A stretch of 64,000 bases of DNA from Phormidium tenue FACHB-886. GTDB taxonomy: Bacteria; Cyanobacteriota; Cyanobacteriia; Elainellales; Elainellaceae. The translations under genes were made by a program, and so were the position numbers. Positions 27,075-36,166 of the stretch are shown one piece after another. Within the stretch, counting starts at the first letter, position 1. Each line of letters begins with the position of its first letter. The stretch lies in the NCBI RefSeq assembly GCF_014764505.1, contig NZ_JACXWX010000016.1:1-64000 (forward strand), read 5' to 3'. A model generated the notes under the pieces. It searched no databases. It was given only the letters and a program-made list of their open reading frames with translations, and was not told the origin of the DNA.

Positions 27075-27509
27075 GAGCGAGAACTCTCCTGATTGGTAAG
27101 GGGTAAGCAGAAGCAGCTAAGAGGATGTTTGGAAAGGATAGAGGCGCTGCATTGCCCTCAAATTCCTCAAGCTTAGGGAACTTAGGAGACGGATTACGCC
27201 TGCAGCCTTTCAGGTATCCTGTGAAGATTAACTTCTGCTAAAAATTATCTATAGACACTTATGCAACTGGCTTACGATGAGCGCAGGACTCCTTTTGGAG
27301 TTTAGTTGGCAATATTGGTGACATTGCATGTCTTTACAGAAGTTTGGACGATCGATTGTAATGGAGCTTTTCCTTGCCGGGTTCTCTGTATCGTTGACGG
27401 TTGAAATTGTGGCATAGCGCTCGGCAGCTAATCTGGAACCGAGGCGCGATCGGCTGAGTCTACTGGAACACAGCCTTTTTGCAGAGCCCACAGAGAATTC
27501 ATTTTTGCT
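27075..27509. other. Intergenic region with no supported gene
   Basis: The 435-bp divergent space lies between the protease gene and a small exported-protein gene. An 80-codon minus-strand frame within it has no recognisable features or start signal and was not called. Confidence 0.5.
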
Positions 27510-27725
27510 ATGAAAACCTGGTTAAAAAATCTTTTAGTTTTAGCGCTTGCCACGATGCCAATTAACAGCTTGATCGCAGTTGCTTCTTTTGGGGATCTAG
27601 CATCGATCGATCATGAAGCGCCCCAGAAAGCAAAGCCTCTTTTAACGGCTTCCTCAAAGTTTGCGAATGACTTTGTGTTTGATTTGAAGGTGCAAACAGG
27701 GATTGTGCCGCCACCGATCTTTTAA
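27510..27725 (+). CDS. Small exported hypothetical protein
   Basis: The 71-residue product has a signal-peptide-like N-terminus (MKTWLKNLLVLALATMPINS with a probable cleavage after the following Ala-rich stretch) and a short polar mature part ending VQTGIVPPPIF. No ribosome-binding site stands out and no family was recognised. It is convergent with the large caspase/WD40 gene. Confidence 0.4.
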   Translation: MKTWLKNLLVLALATMPINSLIAVASFGDLASIDHEAPQKAKPLLTASSKFANDFVFDLKVQTGIVPPPIF

Positions 27726-27761
27726 CGCAAGCTGCATTCTCCGGCTATGCACCCGGTTGAC

Positions 27762-30700
27762 TCACCGCCAAAATTCCTGACATCGCGATCTGGCATCTTG
27801 CTTTGCCTCTGCCCATTCGCTGGAGTCAGCGACAGTAGAAGTGAGTAGAACCGGGTGATGGCGCAATCGACTACAGGCAACATTTAGCCAATCTTGCCAA
27901 CCGCTGATCCGTAAGAGCTGCATCGTCCCATCCCGGCTGGCGCTGACAATCCATCGACCGTCTGGCACAAAGGTGAGAGCGTGAACTTTATCGGTATGCC
28001 CCCGAAACGGTGAAAGGATTGGATTACCGTTAGGAGTCCAGAGCCGAATGGTGTGATCGGCGCTGCCGCTCGCGATCGTCTGCCCATCCGGACTGAACGC
28101 TACCGTAGTCACCGCCGCCTCATGCCCCATAAAGGCTGGTGCAACTGCCTGCCCCTGCCGATTCCACAGGCGCAGCGTCCTATCCTCGCTTCCACTGAGA
28201 ATCTGCTGCCCATTGGGATGAAACACCACCGATCGCACAATGTCACGGTGTCCATTGAAGCTGGCGATCGGGTTGCCCTGCCTATCCCATAGCTGCACCT
28301 GATTGTCGTTTCCGGTGGCGATCGTTTGGCTATCTGGGCTAATGGCGACTGCCCAAACTTTTTGCATTAACCCTTGAGGCGTTGAGGCAATTTGCTTGCC
28401 CTGCCTATCCCAAATGCGAAGTCTGCCGTCTTCAGCGCCTGTGACAATATATTGACTATCTGGGCTGAAGGCAACCGTCCGTAGAGCAGCAGTGTGTGCC
28501 TGGATCGGCGGCACGACGGGCGGACCCTCACGATTCCATAGGCGCAGCACCCCATCGTCATCGCCGCTGGCAATTTGCTGATTATCTGGACTTATTGCTG
28601 CCGCCCAAATTGCAGCATTATGTCCTGTGAAGGGAGAGCCGATCGGCTTTCCTTCTAAGCTCCAGAGGCGCAGTGTCCCGGTGCTGCCGCCTGTGACGAT
28701 CCAGCCGTCTGCGCCCAAACCATGGCTGACAGCTACAGTATTGACCGAATCTTGTTCGGGGGCAAACGCAGGATTAATCGGATTCGGCTGAGTATCCCAG
28801 AGCCGGATAGTGCCATCACCACAGCCGCTGATCACCAGCTTACGATCGGCGCTGATCACTACACTATTCACTGTTCTAATCCCAGCGGCTCTAAACGGCT
28901 GAAAGATTAGATCGCCAGATGCATTCACAACATCAATGGTTTCGTCGTCGCTGCCGCTGACGATCATTTGCCCATCTGCGCTAATGGCAACCGCATTCAC
29001 GGCTTCTTTGTGTTGCTCAAAAGGCGGGGCGATCGGCTGTCCGGCTTGGTTCCACAAGCGCACCGTGCCGTCTCTTCCGCCCGTTACCACTTGCCCCTGC
29101 TGGCTCAATGCGACCGATCGAACTGCACCTTGATGCCCCACCCAAGGTTTTCCGATCGGGCTGCCTGCGCTGTTCCACAGCCGGACAACCCCGCTATAGT
29201 CGCCGCTGGCGATCGTTTGCCCATCACCACTGAGGGCAACCGTGGTAATTGATGCTTCATGTCCCTGGAATGGCGGGGCGATCGGCTGTCCTTCCCGATT
29301 CCATAGCCGGACAATGCCACCCGAATCTCCACTAACAATCGTTTGACCATCTGCACTGATCGCCACGGCGCGAATGATGCCCTCCGGGCTAGAAAAAAGG
29401 GGGGCGATCGGCTGCCCTTCCCAATTCCACAGCCGGACAATGCCGCCCGCATCGCTGCTGACGATCGTTTTCCCGTCTGCGCTGATCGCCACTGCCTCAA
29501 TGGCGACAGTGTGTCCCTGGAATGGCGGGGCGATCGGCTCTCCTCTGGGAGTCCAAAGCCGTACAGTGCCATCGCTGCCGCCGCTGACGATCGTTTGACT
29601 ATCTGCACTGATCGCTACGGCATAAACGCTTTTGGGGTCGGCAGCAATCCGATTTTGCTCTCTGGCTTGGTCGATCGTCTCTAGCAGCACAGCAGCCACC
29701 TCATCCACTGTGTCATTCGGTCGGCGCGTATCATTGAGGCTGGCGGCTTGAATCGCTGCCACCAATCCATTTACTGAGTCAGTATTGCTCAAACTACTGG
29801 CGATCGCCGCTTGGGTTTTCACATTCGACAGAAATTTTAGCCCCTGAGCAACCAGTGAAATGGCAGTGATTACCAGCAGTGCCGTGGTCAGCGTTCCCCA
29901 GCGCAACGCTGTATTTTTGCGTTTCTGCTGAATACTGCGCCGCACAAATTCCGCTTCAACTCGGTTAAACCAGGGATGGGACGATCGCAGCGTTTGCCGC
30001 AGCAGATCGAGGCGAGGATCGGCGTTCCAGAGATAGCGGTTTTTTTGCTGGCTCTGCCATTCTTCAGCAGCGGGGGTGAGGCGTCGCTGCAGCAGCACCG
30101 CCTCTTGTGCCGACTTGAGCCACTCTAACAATCGCTGCCAGCCGCGCACTAGCGCATCATGCGCCGGTTCTACATAAGCCCTGTCATCGGCATCCACACC
30201 GCTGACCAATAGCCGCGCCTGCAAAAAGCGATCGATTACTGTTTTAACCTGGTCTTGCAGCGGGTCAGGATACTCTAGCTCAGAGAGCGGTACTCGCCGC
30301 CGCGCCAGTTCACCGCCGCTGGCTGCCACCATCCGCAGCATCACCCCGCGCATGATTTCGGCATAGGCAGGATCTTGGGCAACCAGGGCGGTGTATTCCT
30401 GGTCGGCGCGTTGGGTGAGCGATCGCGTTACGCCACCTAGTGTGTCGTAGTCGGCTTGGGTAATGGCGCGATCGAGCGTTTCTCCCTGCTGCTGCGCCTG
30501 CGCCTGACGCTGGAGATAGCGAAGATATAGCTCACTGAGCGTGAAAGACAGCAGCGGCAGCGCTCCTGGCATTTGGATCACTTCATCAATCAGCCGATCA
30601 ACCAGCCCAGGCGGATCAAAATACATGACTCGTTTGGAAGCGGGCTCTTCGATCGCCTGCCTCAGCTCTTCCCGCGTCATGGCTGCAACTGGGAACCGGG

Positions 30701-32114
30701 CTGTATTCCAGTAGGGTTCTAGTTCGGTATCCCGGAACTGCGGCTCAAAATCTGATCGCAGCGTTAGCACAACTCGCAGGCGATCGGTATGGGTTTGCAG
30801 CGCAGTGGCAAGCTGTTGCAAAAACTGCTGTTGTTCCTGGTCATTGCAGCGGAATGTGACGAGTTCTTCAAACTGGTCGATCACCAGCAAGACTTTATGA
30901 GGCGATTTGCGGTGCTTGAGGCTGTCGGCTAGGGTTTTTTGCACTGCGCCAGACAGCGAGACTGCCGGTAAATTAGCCGCCAGCAGCACTCGGTTTAAAG
31001 ACTTCAAAGGAGAGGCTTCTGGACGCATGGGCAGCAAGATCTGCCCAAATTCCTTGCCGATCGCACCTTGCTTCAGAGCAGGAATTAGCCCAGCTTTGAC
31101 CAAGCTCGATTTGCCCGACCCGGATGCACCCAGCACCACTGTTAACGGTTGATGCGCCACCACCTCTGCCAGTCTGGCAATCTGTGCTGTTTTGCCGAAG
31201 AAGAAATCACTGTCTTTCTCCTCGAACGATGCCAAACCGCGATAGGGATTGAGGGAAGCATCCAGCGGTGGTGCAGGCGGCAGATTGAGGGCATGTCCTG
31301 GTGCAAGAAAGATAAATTCGCCTTTCTCGTGTTTTTTGAGGCTCCAGAGACCAGGGGTTTGAGTTTGAGCTTGTTTTGTGGCAGGTTCTACTACATCCCG
31401 CAGATAAAGATAAAGCTCTGTGGCAGTGATCACTCCGTCTCCGGGCTGCTTGCCAGCCTGGGCAGGCGGAAACAGATCGGCTGCGCCCTGCAAGGCTTGA
31501 ATCAAGGCAGCGGCAAACGGCGAATGGTTGCCCTGCTGCCCCCGATCGTCTGTTGCTAAACTATCCAACGCTTGTTGATCAGAGGCAGCGGAGGTAATGA
31601 CTTGCCAAGCCGGATCTGTAATAAAGCGATCGAACCGCTCTTTGTGAATTACCTTGGGGATCGCTAGCAGCTTGCGCGTCGATGCCCAGCGAAACGCCCC
31701 CGCAAAGCAGCAGTCGAGGATTGCCAGCAGATGCCGACAGGGCAGAGCCGTCAGCGCATCGTGCAGGTCTTGCATGCGCAGAAAGCTTGCAGGATTGCCC
31801 AGCAGCGCATTTTGGGGGACGAGATAGCCCGCCGGGCCATCTTCTCCATCTAGGGCAATTCCATGTCCTGCGAAGTAAAACAAGAGGCGATCGTCTGCCC
31901 CTAGTGTTTGCGGTAGCTCGGTTTGAAGCAGGGCAGTGAGGTTGCTGAGGGTAGCGGTTTGATCTAGCAGCAGTTTGACGCTGTACTGGTGGTCTGTGCT
32001 GAGGATGCGCGACAGGACGGTGGCATCGTTGACTGCAGTTTTGAGCGGGGAGATCCCGTTTTGGTAGTCGTTGATGCCAATGACAACAGCATAGTTCTGT
32101 CGGAATGCGGACAT
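27762..32114 (-). CDS. Caspase-like peptidase / STAND-type P-loop NTPase / double WD40 propeller
   Basis: ATG 32114 is preferred (GGAG upstream), giving 1450 residues. Domains in order: a C14 caspase-like domain (residues 1-245) with catalytic His in FAGHG (H84) and Cys in DCCFAG (C136), then a P-loop domain. The P-loop domain opens with NPYRGLASFEEKDSDFFFGK, with Walker A GASGSGKSS (about 329-337) and Walker B-like LLVIDQFEEL. A helical region and one membrane helix (GTLTTALLVITAISLVAQGL, about residue 785) follow. Fourteen WD40 repeats complete it, enough for two seven-bladed propellers. A short end follows with DWLNVACSRLRHHPVL. Such proteins are abundant in filamentous cyanobacteria and are suspected in regulated cell death or phage defence. 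The trigger is unknown. Confidence 0.93.
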   Translation of the reverse strand: MSAFRQNYAVVIGINDYQNGISPLKTAVNDATVLSRILSTDHQYSVKLLLDQTATLSNLTALLQTELPQTLGADDRLLFYFAGHGIALDGEDGPAGYLVPQNALLGNPASFLRMQDLHDALTALPCRHLLAILDCCFAGAFRWASTRKLLAIPKVIHKERFDRFITDPAWQVITSAASDQQALDSLATDDRGQQGNHSPFAAALIQALQGAADLFPPAQAGKQPGDGVITATELYLYLRDVVEPATKQAQTQTPGLWSLKKHEKGEFIFLAPGHALNLPPAPPLDASLNPYRGLASFEEKDSDFFFGKTAQIARLAEVVAHQPLTVVLGASGSGKSSLVKAGLIPALKQGAIGKEFGQILLPMRPEASPLKSLNRVLLAANLPAVSLSGAVQKTLADSLKHRKSPHKVLLVIDQFEELVTFRCNDQEQQQFLQQLATALQTHTDRLRVVLTLRSDFEPQFRDTELEPYWNTARFPVAAMTREELRQAIEEPASKRVMYFDPPGLVDRLIDEVIQMPGALPLLSFTLSELYLRYLQRQAQAQQQGETLDRAITQADYDTLGGVTRSLTQRADQEYTALVAQDPAYAEIMRGVMLRMVAASGGELARRRVPLSELEYPDPLQDQVKTVIDRFLQARLLVSGVDADDRAYVEPAHDALVRGWQRLLEWLKSAQEAVLLQRRLTPAAEEWQSQQKNRYLWNADPRLDLLRQTLRSSHPWFNRVEAEFVRRSIQQKRKNTALRWGTLTTALLVITAISLVAQGLKFLSNVKTQAAIASSLSNTDSVNGLVAAIQAASLNDTRRPNDTVDEVAAVLLETIDQAREQNRIAADPKSVYAVAISADSQTIVSGGSDGTVRLWTPRGEPIAPPFQGHTVAIEAVAISADGKTIVSSDAGGIVRLWNWEGQPIAPLFSSPEGIIRAVAISADGQTIVSGDSGGIVRLWNREGQPIAPPFQGHEASITTVALSGDGQTIASGDYSGVVRLWNSAGSPIGKPWVGHQGAVRSVALSQQGQVVTGGRDGTVRLWNQAGQPIAPPFEQHKEAVNAVAISADGQMIVSGSDDETIDVVNASGDLIFQPFRAAGIRTVNSVVISADRKLVISGCGDGTIRLWDTQPNPINPAFAPEQDSVNTVAVSHGLGADGWIVTGGSTGTLRLWSLEGKPIGSPFTGHNAAIWAAAISPDNQQIASGDDDGVLRLWNREGPPVVPPIQAHTAALRTVAFSPDSQYIVTGAEDGRLRIWDRQGKQIASTPQGLMQKVWAVAISPDSQTIATGNDNQVQLWDRQGNPIASFNGHRDIVRSVVFHPNGQQILSGSEDRTLRLWNRQGQAVAPAFMGHEAAVTTVAFSPDGQTIASGSADHTIRLWTPNGNPILSPFRGHTDKVHALTFVPDGRWIVSASRDGTMQLLRISGWQDWLNVACSRLRHHPVLLTSTVADSSEWAEAKQDARSRCQEFWR

Positions 32115-32440
32115 AGAGGCTCCGGGCAGCAAGATGCGATAGAGATCTATAGAGGCGATCGCAGTTTGCTCTCACCCAGATTTCTTTTAAGATTACTGCG
32201 TCTGCACAAATTTCTGAATCGGATAAACCTGCTTCATCTTTCATCCAGCAACTGGCATCGCTTCCAGCGGATTTAGCACAGGTTGAGCATGGACACTCTC
32301 AAATCATCTTTTTTGTGACTCTTTAGGAAGCAACTTCAATTAGCCACCCTGGCTTTGCAGTGGCAAAAGGATAGCTTTGGTTTTGGGTTTTGTATCCGTT
32401 CAAGTTCCTAAACTCAGTTCCACAATGGAGTAAAACTGCC

Positions 32441-32649
32441 GTGACGCACAATCCTGCCCCGATTCAAGTCAATCCCCTGATCTGCGTATTTTGACGATCG
32501 TCGTTCTAGGCGCACCGGAACAGGTAGAGAGCTACAGCCGCGAACAACACCTGCGCGACTATGTCCAAACCTACGAGTGGAGCAAGCCACAGCCCGCGCC
32601 GAATGCTGCTGATAAAGTGATCGTCGCCCTCAACCGGATGATGAGCTAA
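32441..32649 (+). pseudogene. Unidentified remnant upstream of argZ
   Basis: A GTG at 32441 opens THNPAPIQVNPLICVF and stops. In another frame, from about 32491 to the TAA at 32647, the strand reads GAPEQVESYSREQHLRDYVQ then TYEWSKPQPAPNAADKVIVA and ends LNRMMS. The two look like the ends of a gene with its middle lost or frameshifted. The 326 bp before it, back to 32115, show no gene. The family was not recognised. Confidence 0.4.
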
Positions 32650-32865
32650 CACTACACATCACCATTCCCTGACGCAAGCCCTTCATACCGCCATCCACCA
32701 CCCCGACACAGTAAAATAGAAGATCGACTTCTGTAGGTTTTTTGTGCGTTTATCAAGGCGTAGCTCGCGTTCAGTTCATTCTTTCTACCGCATTGCGGCT
32801 TGTAACGTAGCGATCGCCCAACCCGCAAACTGCATCTATTTCACCCATAGCGACAGGACTTGTTT

Positions 32866-34986
32866 ATGAGTTCATCCATTCGGTTTCTCATGTGTGCGCC
32901 CGACCACTACGATGTGGATTACGTAATCAATCCCTGGATGGAAGGGAATGTTCACAAATCCTCGCGTGATCGCGCCGTCGAACAATGGCAAGGGCTGTTT
33001 CATCTGCTCAAAGACAATGCCACAGTCGATCTGGTCACGCCCCATCAGGGTGTCCCCGACATGGTGTTCACCGCCAACGCTGGATTGGTGCTGGAGAACA
33101 CTGTGGTGTTAAGCCGCTTCTATCACAAAGAGCGGCAGGGCGAGGAGCCATTCTTCCAGCAGTGGTTTGAAGAGCAAGGCTTCACGGTGCATGTATTGCC
33201 CAAGGATCTGCCGTTTGAAGGGGCGGGCGATGCATTGCTCGATCGGGAAGGACGCTGGCTATGGGCGGGCTATGGCTTCCGCTCTGAGCTAGATTCTCAT
33301 CCCTATTTGGCGAAATGGCTGGATATCGAAGTGCTGTCGCTGCGGCTGATGGACGAACGCTTCTATCACCTGGACACCTGCTTCTGTCCGCTGGCAGACG
33401 GCTACTTACTGTATTATCCGCCCGCATTTGATGCCTACTCGAATCGGCTGATCGAAATGCGCGTTCCCGAATCAAAGCGGATTGCCGTTGACGAAGCCGA
33501 TGCAATTAACTTCGCCTGCAACGCGGTCAATATCAATCGCCTGATCATTATGAACAAAGCCAGCGACGAGCTAAAAGCCAAGCTGGCAGCAGGTGGGTTC
33601 CGCATCCTGGAAACCCCTCTCACAGAGTTTCTCAAAGCAGGCGGCGCTGCCAAATGTCTGACTTTGCGCGTTACAGAATCTGTGCAGCCCTTGCATCAGG
33701 CGGCAGTAGCGATCGAATCGCGTACTATTCAGCTCGAAGGGCACCTGCTCGACTCGGGTTTAATTAACCGGGCGCTCGATCTGATCGTTGAAGGCGGCGG
33801 CACCTTCCAGGTGCAAAACTTTAGCCTGGGCGAACAGCGGCAAAGCACTTCATCGGCAGAAATCCGCGTCACGGCTCCTTCGCATGACGTGATGGAAAAC
33901 ATCATGTCGCACCTGATTGACATGGGCGCGGTGGCTCGGCCGCAGGAAGTTTGCGATAACGTGCTGGAAACCGTGGAGCTAGACGGCGTTGCACCCGATG
34001 ATTTCTACGTGTCCACCATTTACCCCACCGAAGTGCGAGTCAACTGCCAGTGGGTGCGCGTCGATAATCAGCGGATGGATGGCGCGATCGTCGTCACTGA
34101 AACTCCAGAAGGCACCATTGCAGAATGCAAGCTGCTGCGCGATCTGCGAAAAGGAGATCGGGTAGTAGTTGGCGTGGAAGGCATCCGCACCGTCCGCAAA
34201 ACTGAATCCCGCGAAACTCGTGCTGCCACCGAGAAAGAATTCAGCTTCATGGGGGCTGGCGTATCGAGCGAGCGCCGCGTCGAGCTGGTAGTAGAGCAGA
34301 TCGCCTGGGATCTGCGCCGCATTCGCGATCAGGGCGGCAAAGTTGTGGTGGTAGGCGGGCCTGTAGTTATCCACACGGGCGGCGTCGAGCATCTCTCGCA
34401 GCTCATTCGCGAAGGCTATGTGCAGGCGCTCTTAGGCGGCAATGCGATCGCCGTACATGATATCGAGCAATCCCTGCTGGGCACCTCGCTAGGGATGGAT
34501 ATGAAGCGCGGCATCTCCGTACGCGGCGGACACCGCCATCACCTGAAGGCGATCAACACGATCCGCCGCTACGGCAGCATTGCCAACGCCGTGGAAGCCG
34601 GCGCGTTAACCAGCGGCATCTTCTACGAGTGCGTCAAGCACAATATCCCCTTCTCGCTAGCAGGTTCCATCCGCGACGACGGCCCGCTGCCTGACACCAA
34701 GATGAACCTGATCGAAGCCCAAGAAGACTATACTCGCCTGATCAAAGGCGCAGATCTAATCTTAATGCTGTCTTCCATGCTGCACTCGATCGGCGTCGGC
34801 AATATGACTCCTGCGGGGGTCAAGATGGTCTGTGTAGATATCAACCCTGCCGTAGTGACCAAGCTGAGCGATCGAGGTTCGGTGGAATCGGTGGGTGTGG
34901 TAACGGATGTAGGACTGTTCCTCAGCTTGCTGGTGCAGCAGTTGAGTAAGCTCACCAGTCCGTACAAAGTAATGCAGCGGGTCTAG
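32866..34986 (+). CDS. argZ: Arginine dihydrolase / ornithine cyclodeaminase (ArgZ/AgrE)
   Basis: The ATG at 32866 gives 706 residues. The N-terminal guanidino-group-modifying domain converts arginine to ornithine, CO2 and two ammonium. FTANAG, YHLDTCFCPL (H168) and GGAAKCLTLR (C264) fall at exactly the positions of the catalytic His and Cys described for AgrE/ArgZ. The middle and C-terminal LOR/SDH-type domains (from about residue 285) include GGPVVIHTGGVEHLSQLI and an NAD-type region, corresponding to ornithine cyclodeaminase activity giving proline in the Anabaena enzyme. It mobilises nitrogen from arginine or cyanophycin. A strong hairpin follows at 35033. Confidence 0.96.
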   Translation: MSSSIRFLMCAPDHYDVDYVINPWMEGNVHKSSRDRAVEQWQGLFHLLKDNATVDLVTPHQGVPDMVFTANAGLVLENTVVLSRFYHKERQGEEPFFQQWFEEQGFTVHVLPKDLPFEGAGDALLDREGRWLWAGYGFRSELDSHPYLAKWLDIEVLSLRLMDERFYHLDTCFCPLADGYLLYYPPAFDAYSNRLIEMRVPESKRIAVDEADAINFACNAVNINRLIIMNKASDELKAKLAAGGFRILETPLTEFLKAGGAAKCLTLRVTESVQPLHQAAVAIESRTIQLEGHLLDSGLINRALDLIVEGGGTFQVQNFSLGEQRQSTSSAEIRVTAPSHDVMENIMSHLIDMGAVARPQEVCDNVLETVELDGVAPDDFYVSTIYPTEVRVNCQWVRVDNQRMDGAIVVTETPEGTIAECKLLRDLRKGDRVVVGVEGIRTVRKTESRETRAATEKEFSFMGAGVSSERRVELVVEQIAWDLRRIRDQGGKVVVVGGPVVIHTGGVEHLSQLIREGYVQALLGGNAIAVHDIEQSLLGTSLGMDMKRGISVRGGHRHHLKAINTIRRYGSIANAVEAGALTSGIFYECVKHNIPFSLAGSIRDDGPLPDTKMNLIEAQEDYTRLIKGADLILMLSSMLHSIGVGNMTPAGVKMVCVDINPAVVTKLSDRGSVESVGVVTDVGLFLSLLVQQLSKLTSPYKVMQRV

Positions 34987-35032
34987 ATCGCTGTAAAGCG
35001 CAGATAGTTTTTAGCGATGCCTCGCACAGCTA

Positions 35033-35084
35033 AAAGACAAGAGACGCCACAGGCACAAAGCCGACTGTGGCGTCTCTTGTCTTT
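35033..35084. terminator. Bidirectional terminator between argZ and the GT-C-type gene
   Basis: A 20-bp perfect stem (AAAGACAAGAGACGCCACAG and its complement) encloses a 12-nt loop. Both strands end the hairpin in T-rich sequence (CTTTAAATTTTG on plus, CTTTTAGC on minus), as expected between convergent genes. Confidence 0.85.
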
Positions 35085-35113
35085 AAATTTTGCCGCTAAA
35101 GCTTACTACTGCT

Positions 35114-36133
35114 TCATTGGCTCGATCGCAGCTTGACAGAAGGCAAAATCGAAAGCAATAGAAAAGGAAATACCCAGTAGGTATACTGCGGAAAATAGAC
35201 AGAGTTGAATCCGGTAAAAATAAGAAAAATTAGCAGAGCGCTAATCGATCGATCGAGCCGATACTTCCAAGCGGCAGCATAGGTTAACCCCATCAAAAAT
35301 AAAGCAAAAACCTTTGCTCTAATGCCAATTAACACTGTACTCAGTCCCTCAATGTCACTTAGTTTGGCGTCTAGTGAAAGTAAATCGCCTCCCACCGGCG
35401 CTCGGGTTGCCGAGAACAAGATAGACTGCGTGAAGCCAGCAGGACTCCAAATTATAAAGGGCAGCGAAACCAGAACAGGAACGCTTAAGACGATCAAAGT
35501 ATCTCGAATCAGCTGCTTCAATTTCTTTTCACTGGGCGAAGTCTGCCAAACCCAAATCAAATAGAGAGGAAACAAAAAGATACCGACTTGCTTAATCGCT
35601 AGAGAAGTTCCAAACAGCAGCAAAGCAGTGATTCGGTATTTATTCAACAACACCACAGAGACAACTAGCAAGAGTAACGCCAGCGGATCGGTAAGACTGA
35701 GTGAAAGAACGGCTAATGCCCAACGATTGAGCAGGAAAGCCCAGAAAGCAACCAGCCCCAAAAGCACCAAGTTCTGCCTAGTAAACTGGCGAAGAATAAC
35801 AAAGGCAATCCCCACGTGACATCCCAAAAAGATCACCTGCCAGAAAAAGATCCACTGGTCAAACTCTCGCAGCCCCAGAAGCTGAGCCAGCGATCCAAAT
35901 AGGTAGAACAGCGGCAGCAGCGTTGGATACTTGTCGTTGTCCCGCATGTTTCCTGTTAGCGTTCTCACATAAGGATTTTCGCCTGCCAAAATCCGCTGGC
36001 TTTCTTCAAAAATCGCTCGAATATCGCTGCTTGGATCAGCAGAATTGAGGGAAAATAGCACCAGCAAAACGATCGCCGTGCCGATCGCCATTGCAACAGC
36101 AACTCTAGAAAAACGCTTTGAAGGATTGAGCAT
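35114..36133 (-). CDS. Multi-pass membrane protein, GT-C / DUF2029-like glycosyltransferase
   Basis: The product is about 339 residues from ATG 36133 and has eight to ten hydrophobic helices. After the first helix comes an extracytoplasmic loop with SADPSSDIRAIFEESQRILA and GENPYVRTL, then DKYPTLLPLFYLFGSL. This arrangement is typical of GT-C fold polyprenyl-phosphate-sugar mannosyltransferases (GT87/DUF2029). The acidic loop after the first helix would hold the catalytic Asp. The gene starts 33 bp after the chloride-channel stop on the same strand, so they are probably co-transcribed. The sugar substrate is unknown. Confidence 0.75.
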   Translation of the reverse strand: MLNPSKRFSRVAVAMAIGTAIVLLVLFSLNSADPSSDIRAIFEESQRILAGENPYVRTLTGNMRDNDKYPTLLPLFYLFGSLAQLLGLREFDQWIFFWQVIFLGCHVGIAFVILRQFTRQNLVLLGLVAFWAFLLNRWALAVLSLSLTDPLALLLLVVSVVLLNKYRITALLLFGTSLAIKQVGIFLFPLYLIWVWQTSPSEKKLKQLIRDTLIVLSVPVLVSLPFIIWSPAGFTQSILFSATRAPVGGDLLSLDAKLSDIEGLSTVLIGIRAKVFALFLMGLTYAAAWKYRLDRSISALLIFLIFTGFNSVYFPQYTYWVFPFLLLSILPSVKLRSSQ

Positions 36134-36166
36134 GAATAAATGAGAGCGAAACAATGTTGCCGTGGG

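Noticed and set aside
27249..27491. 80-codon minus-strand frame in the protease/caspase gap
   Set aside because: It is basic with no recognisable domain and no start signal, and overlaps the probable leader of the small exported protein.
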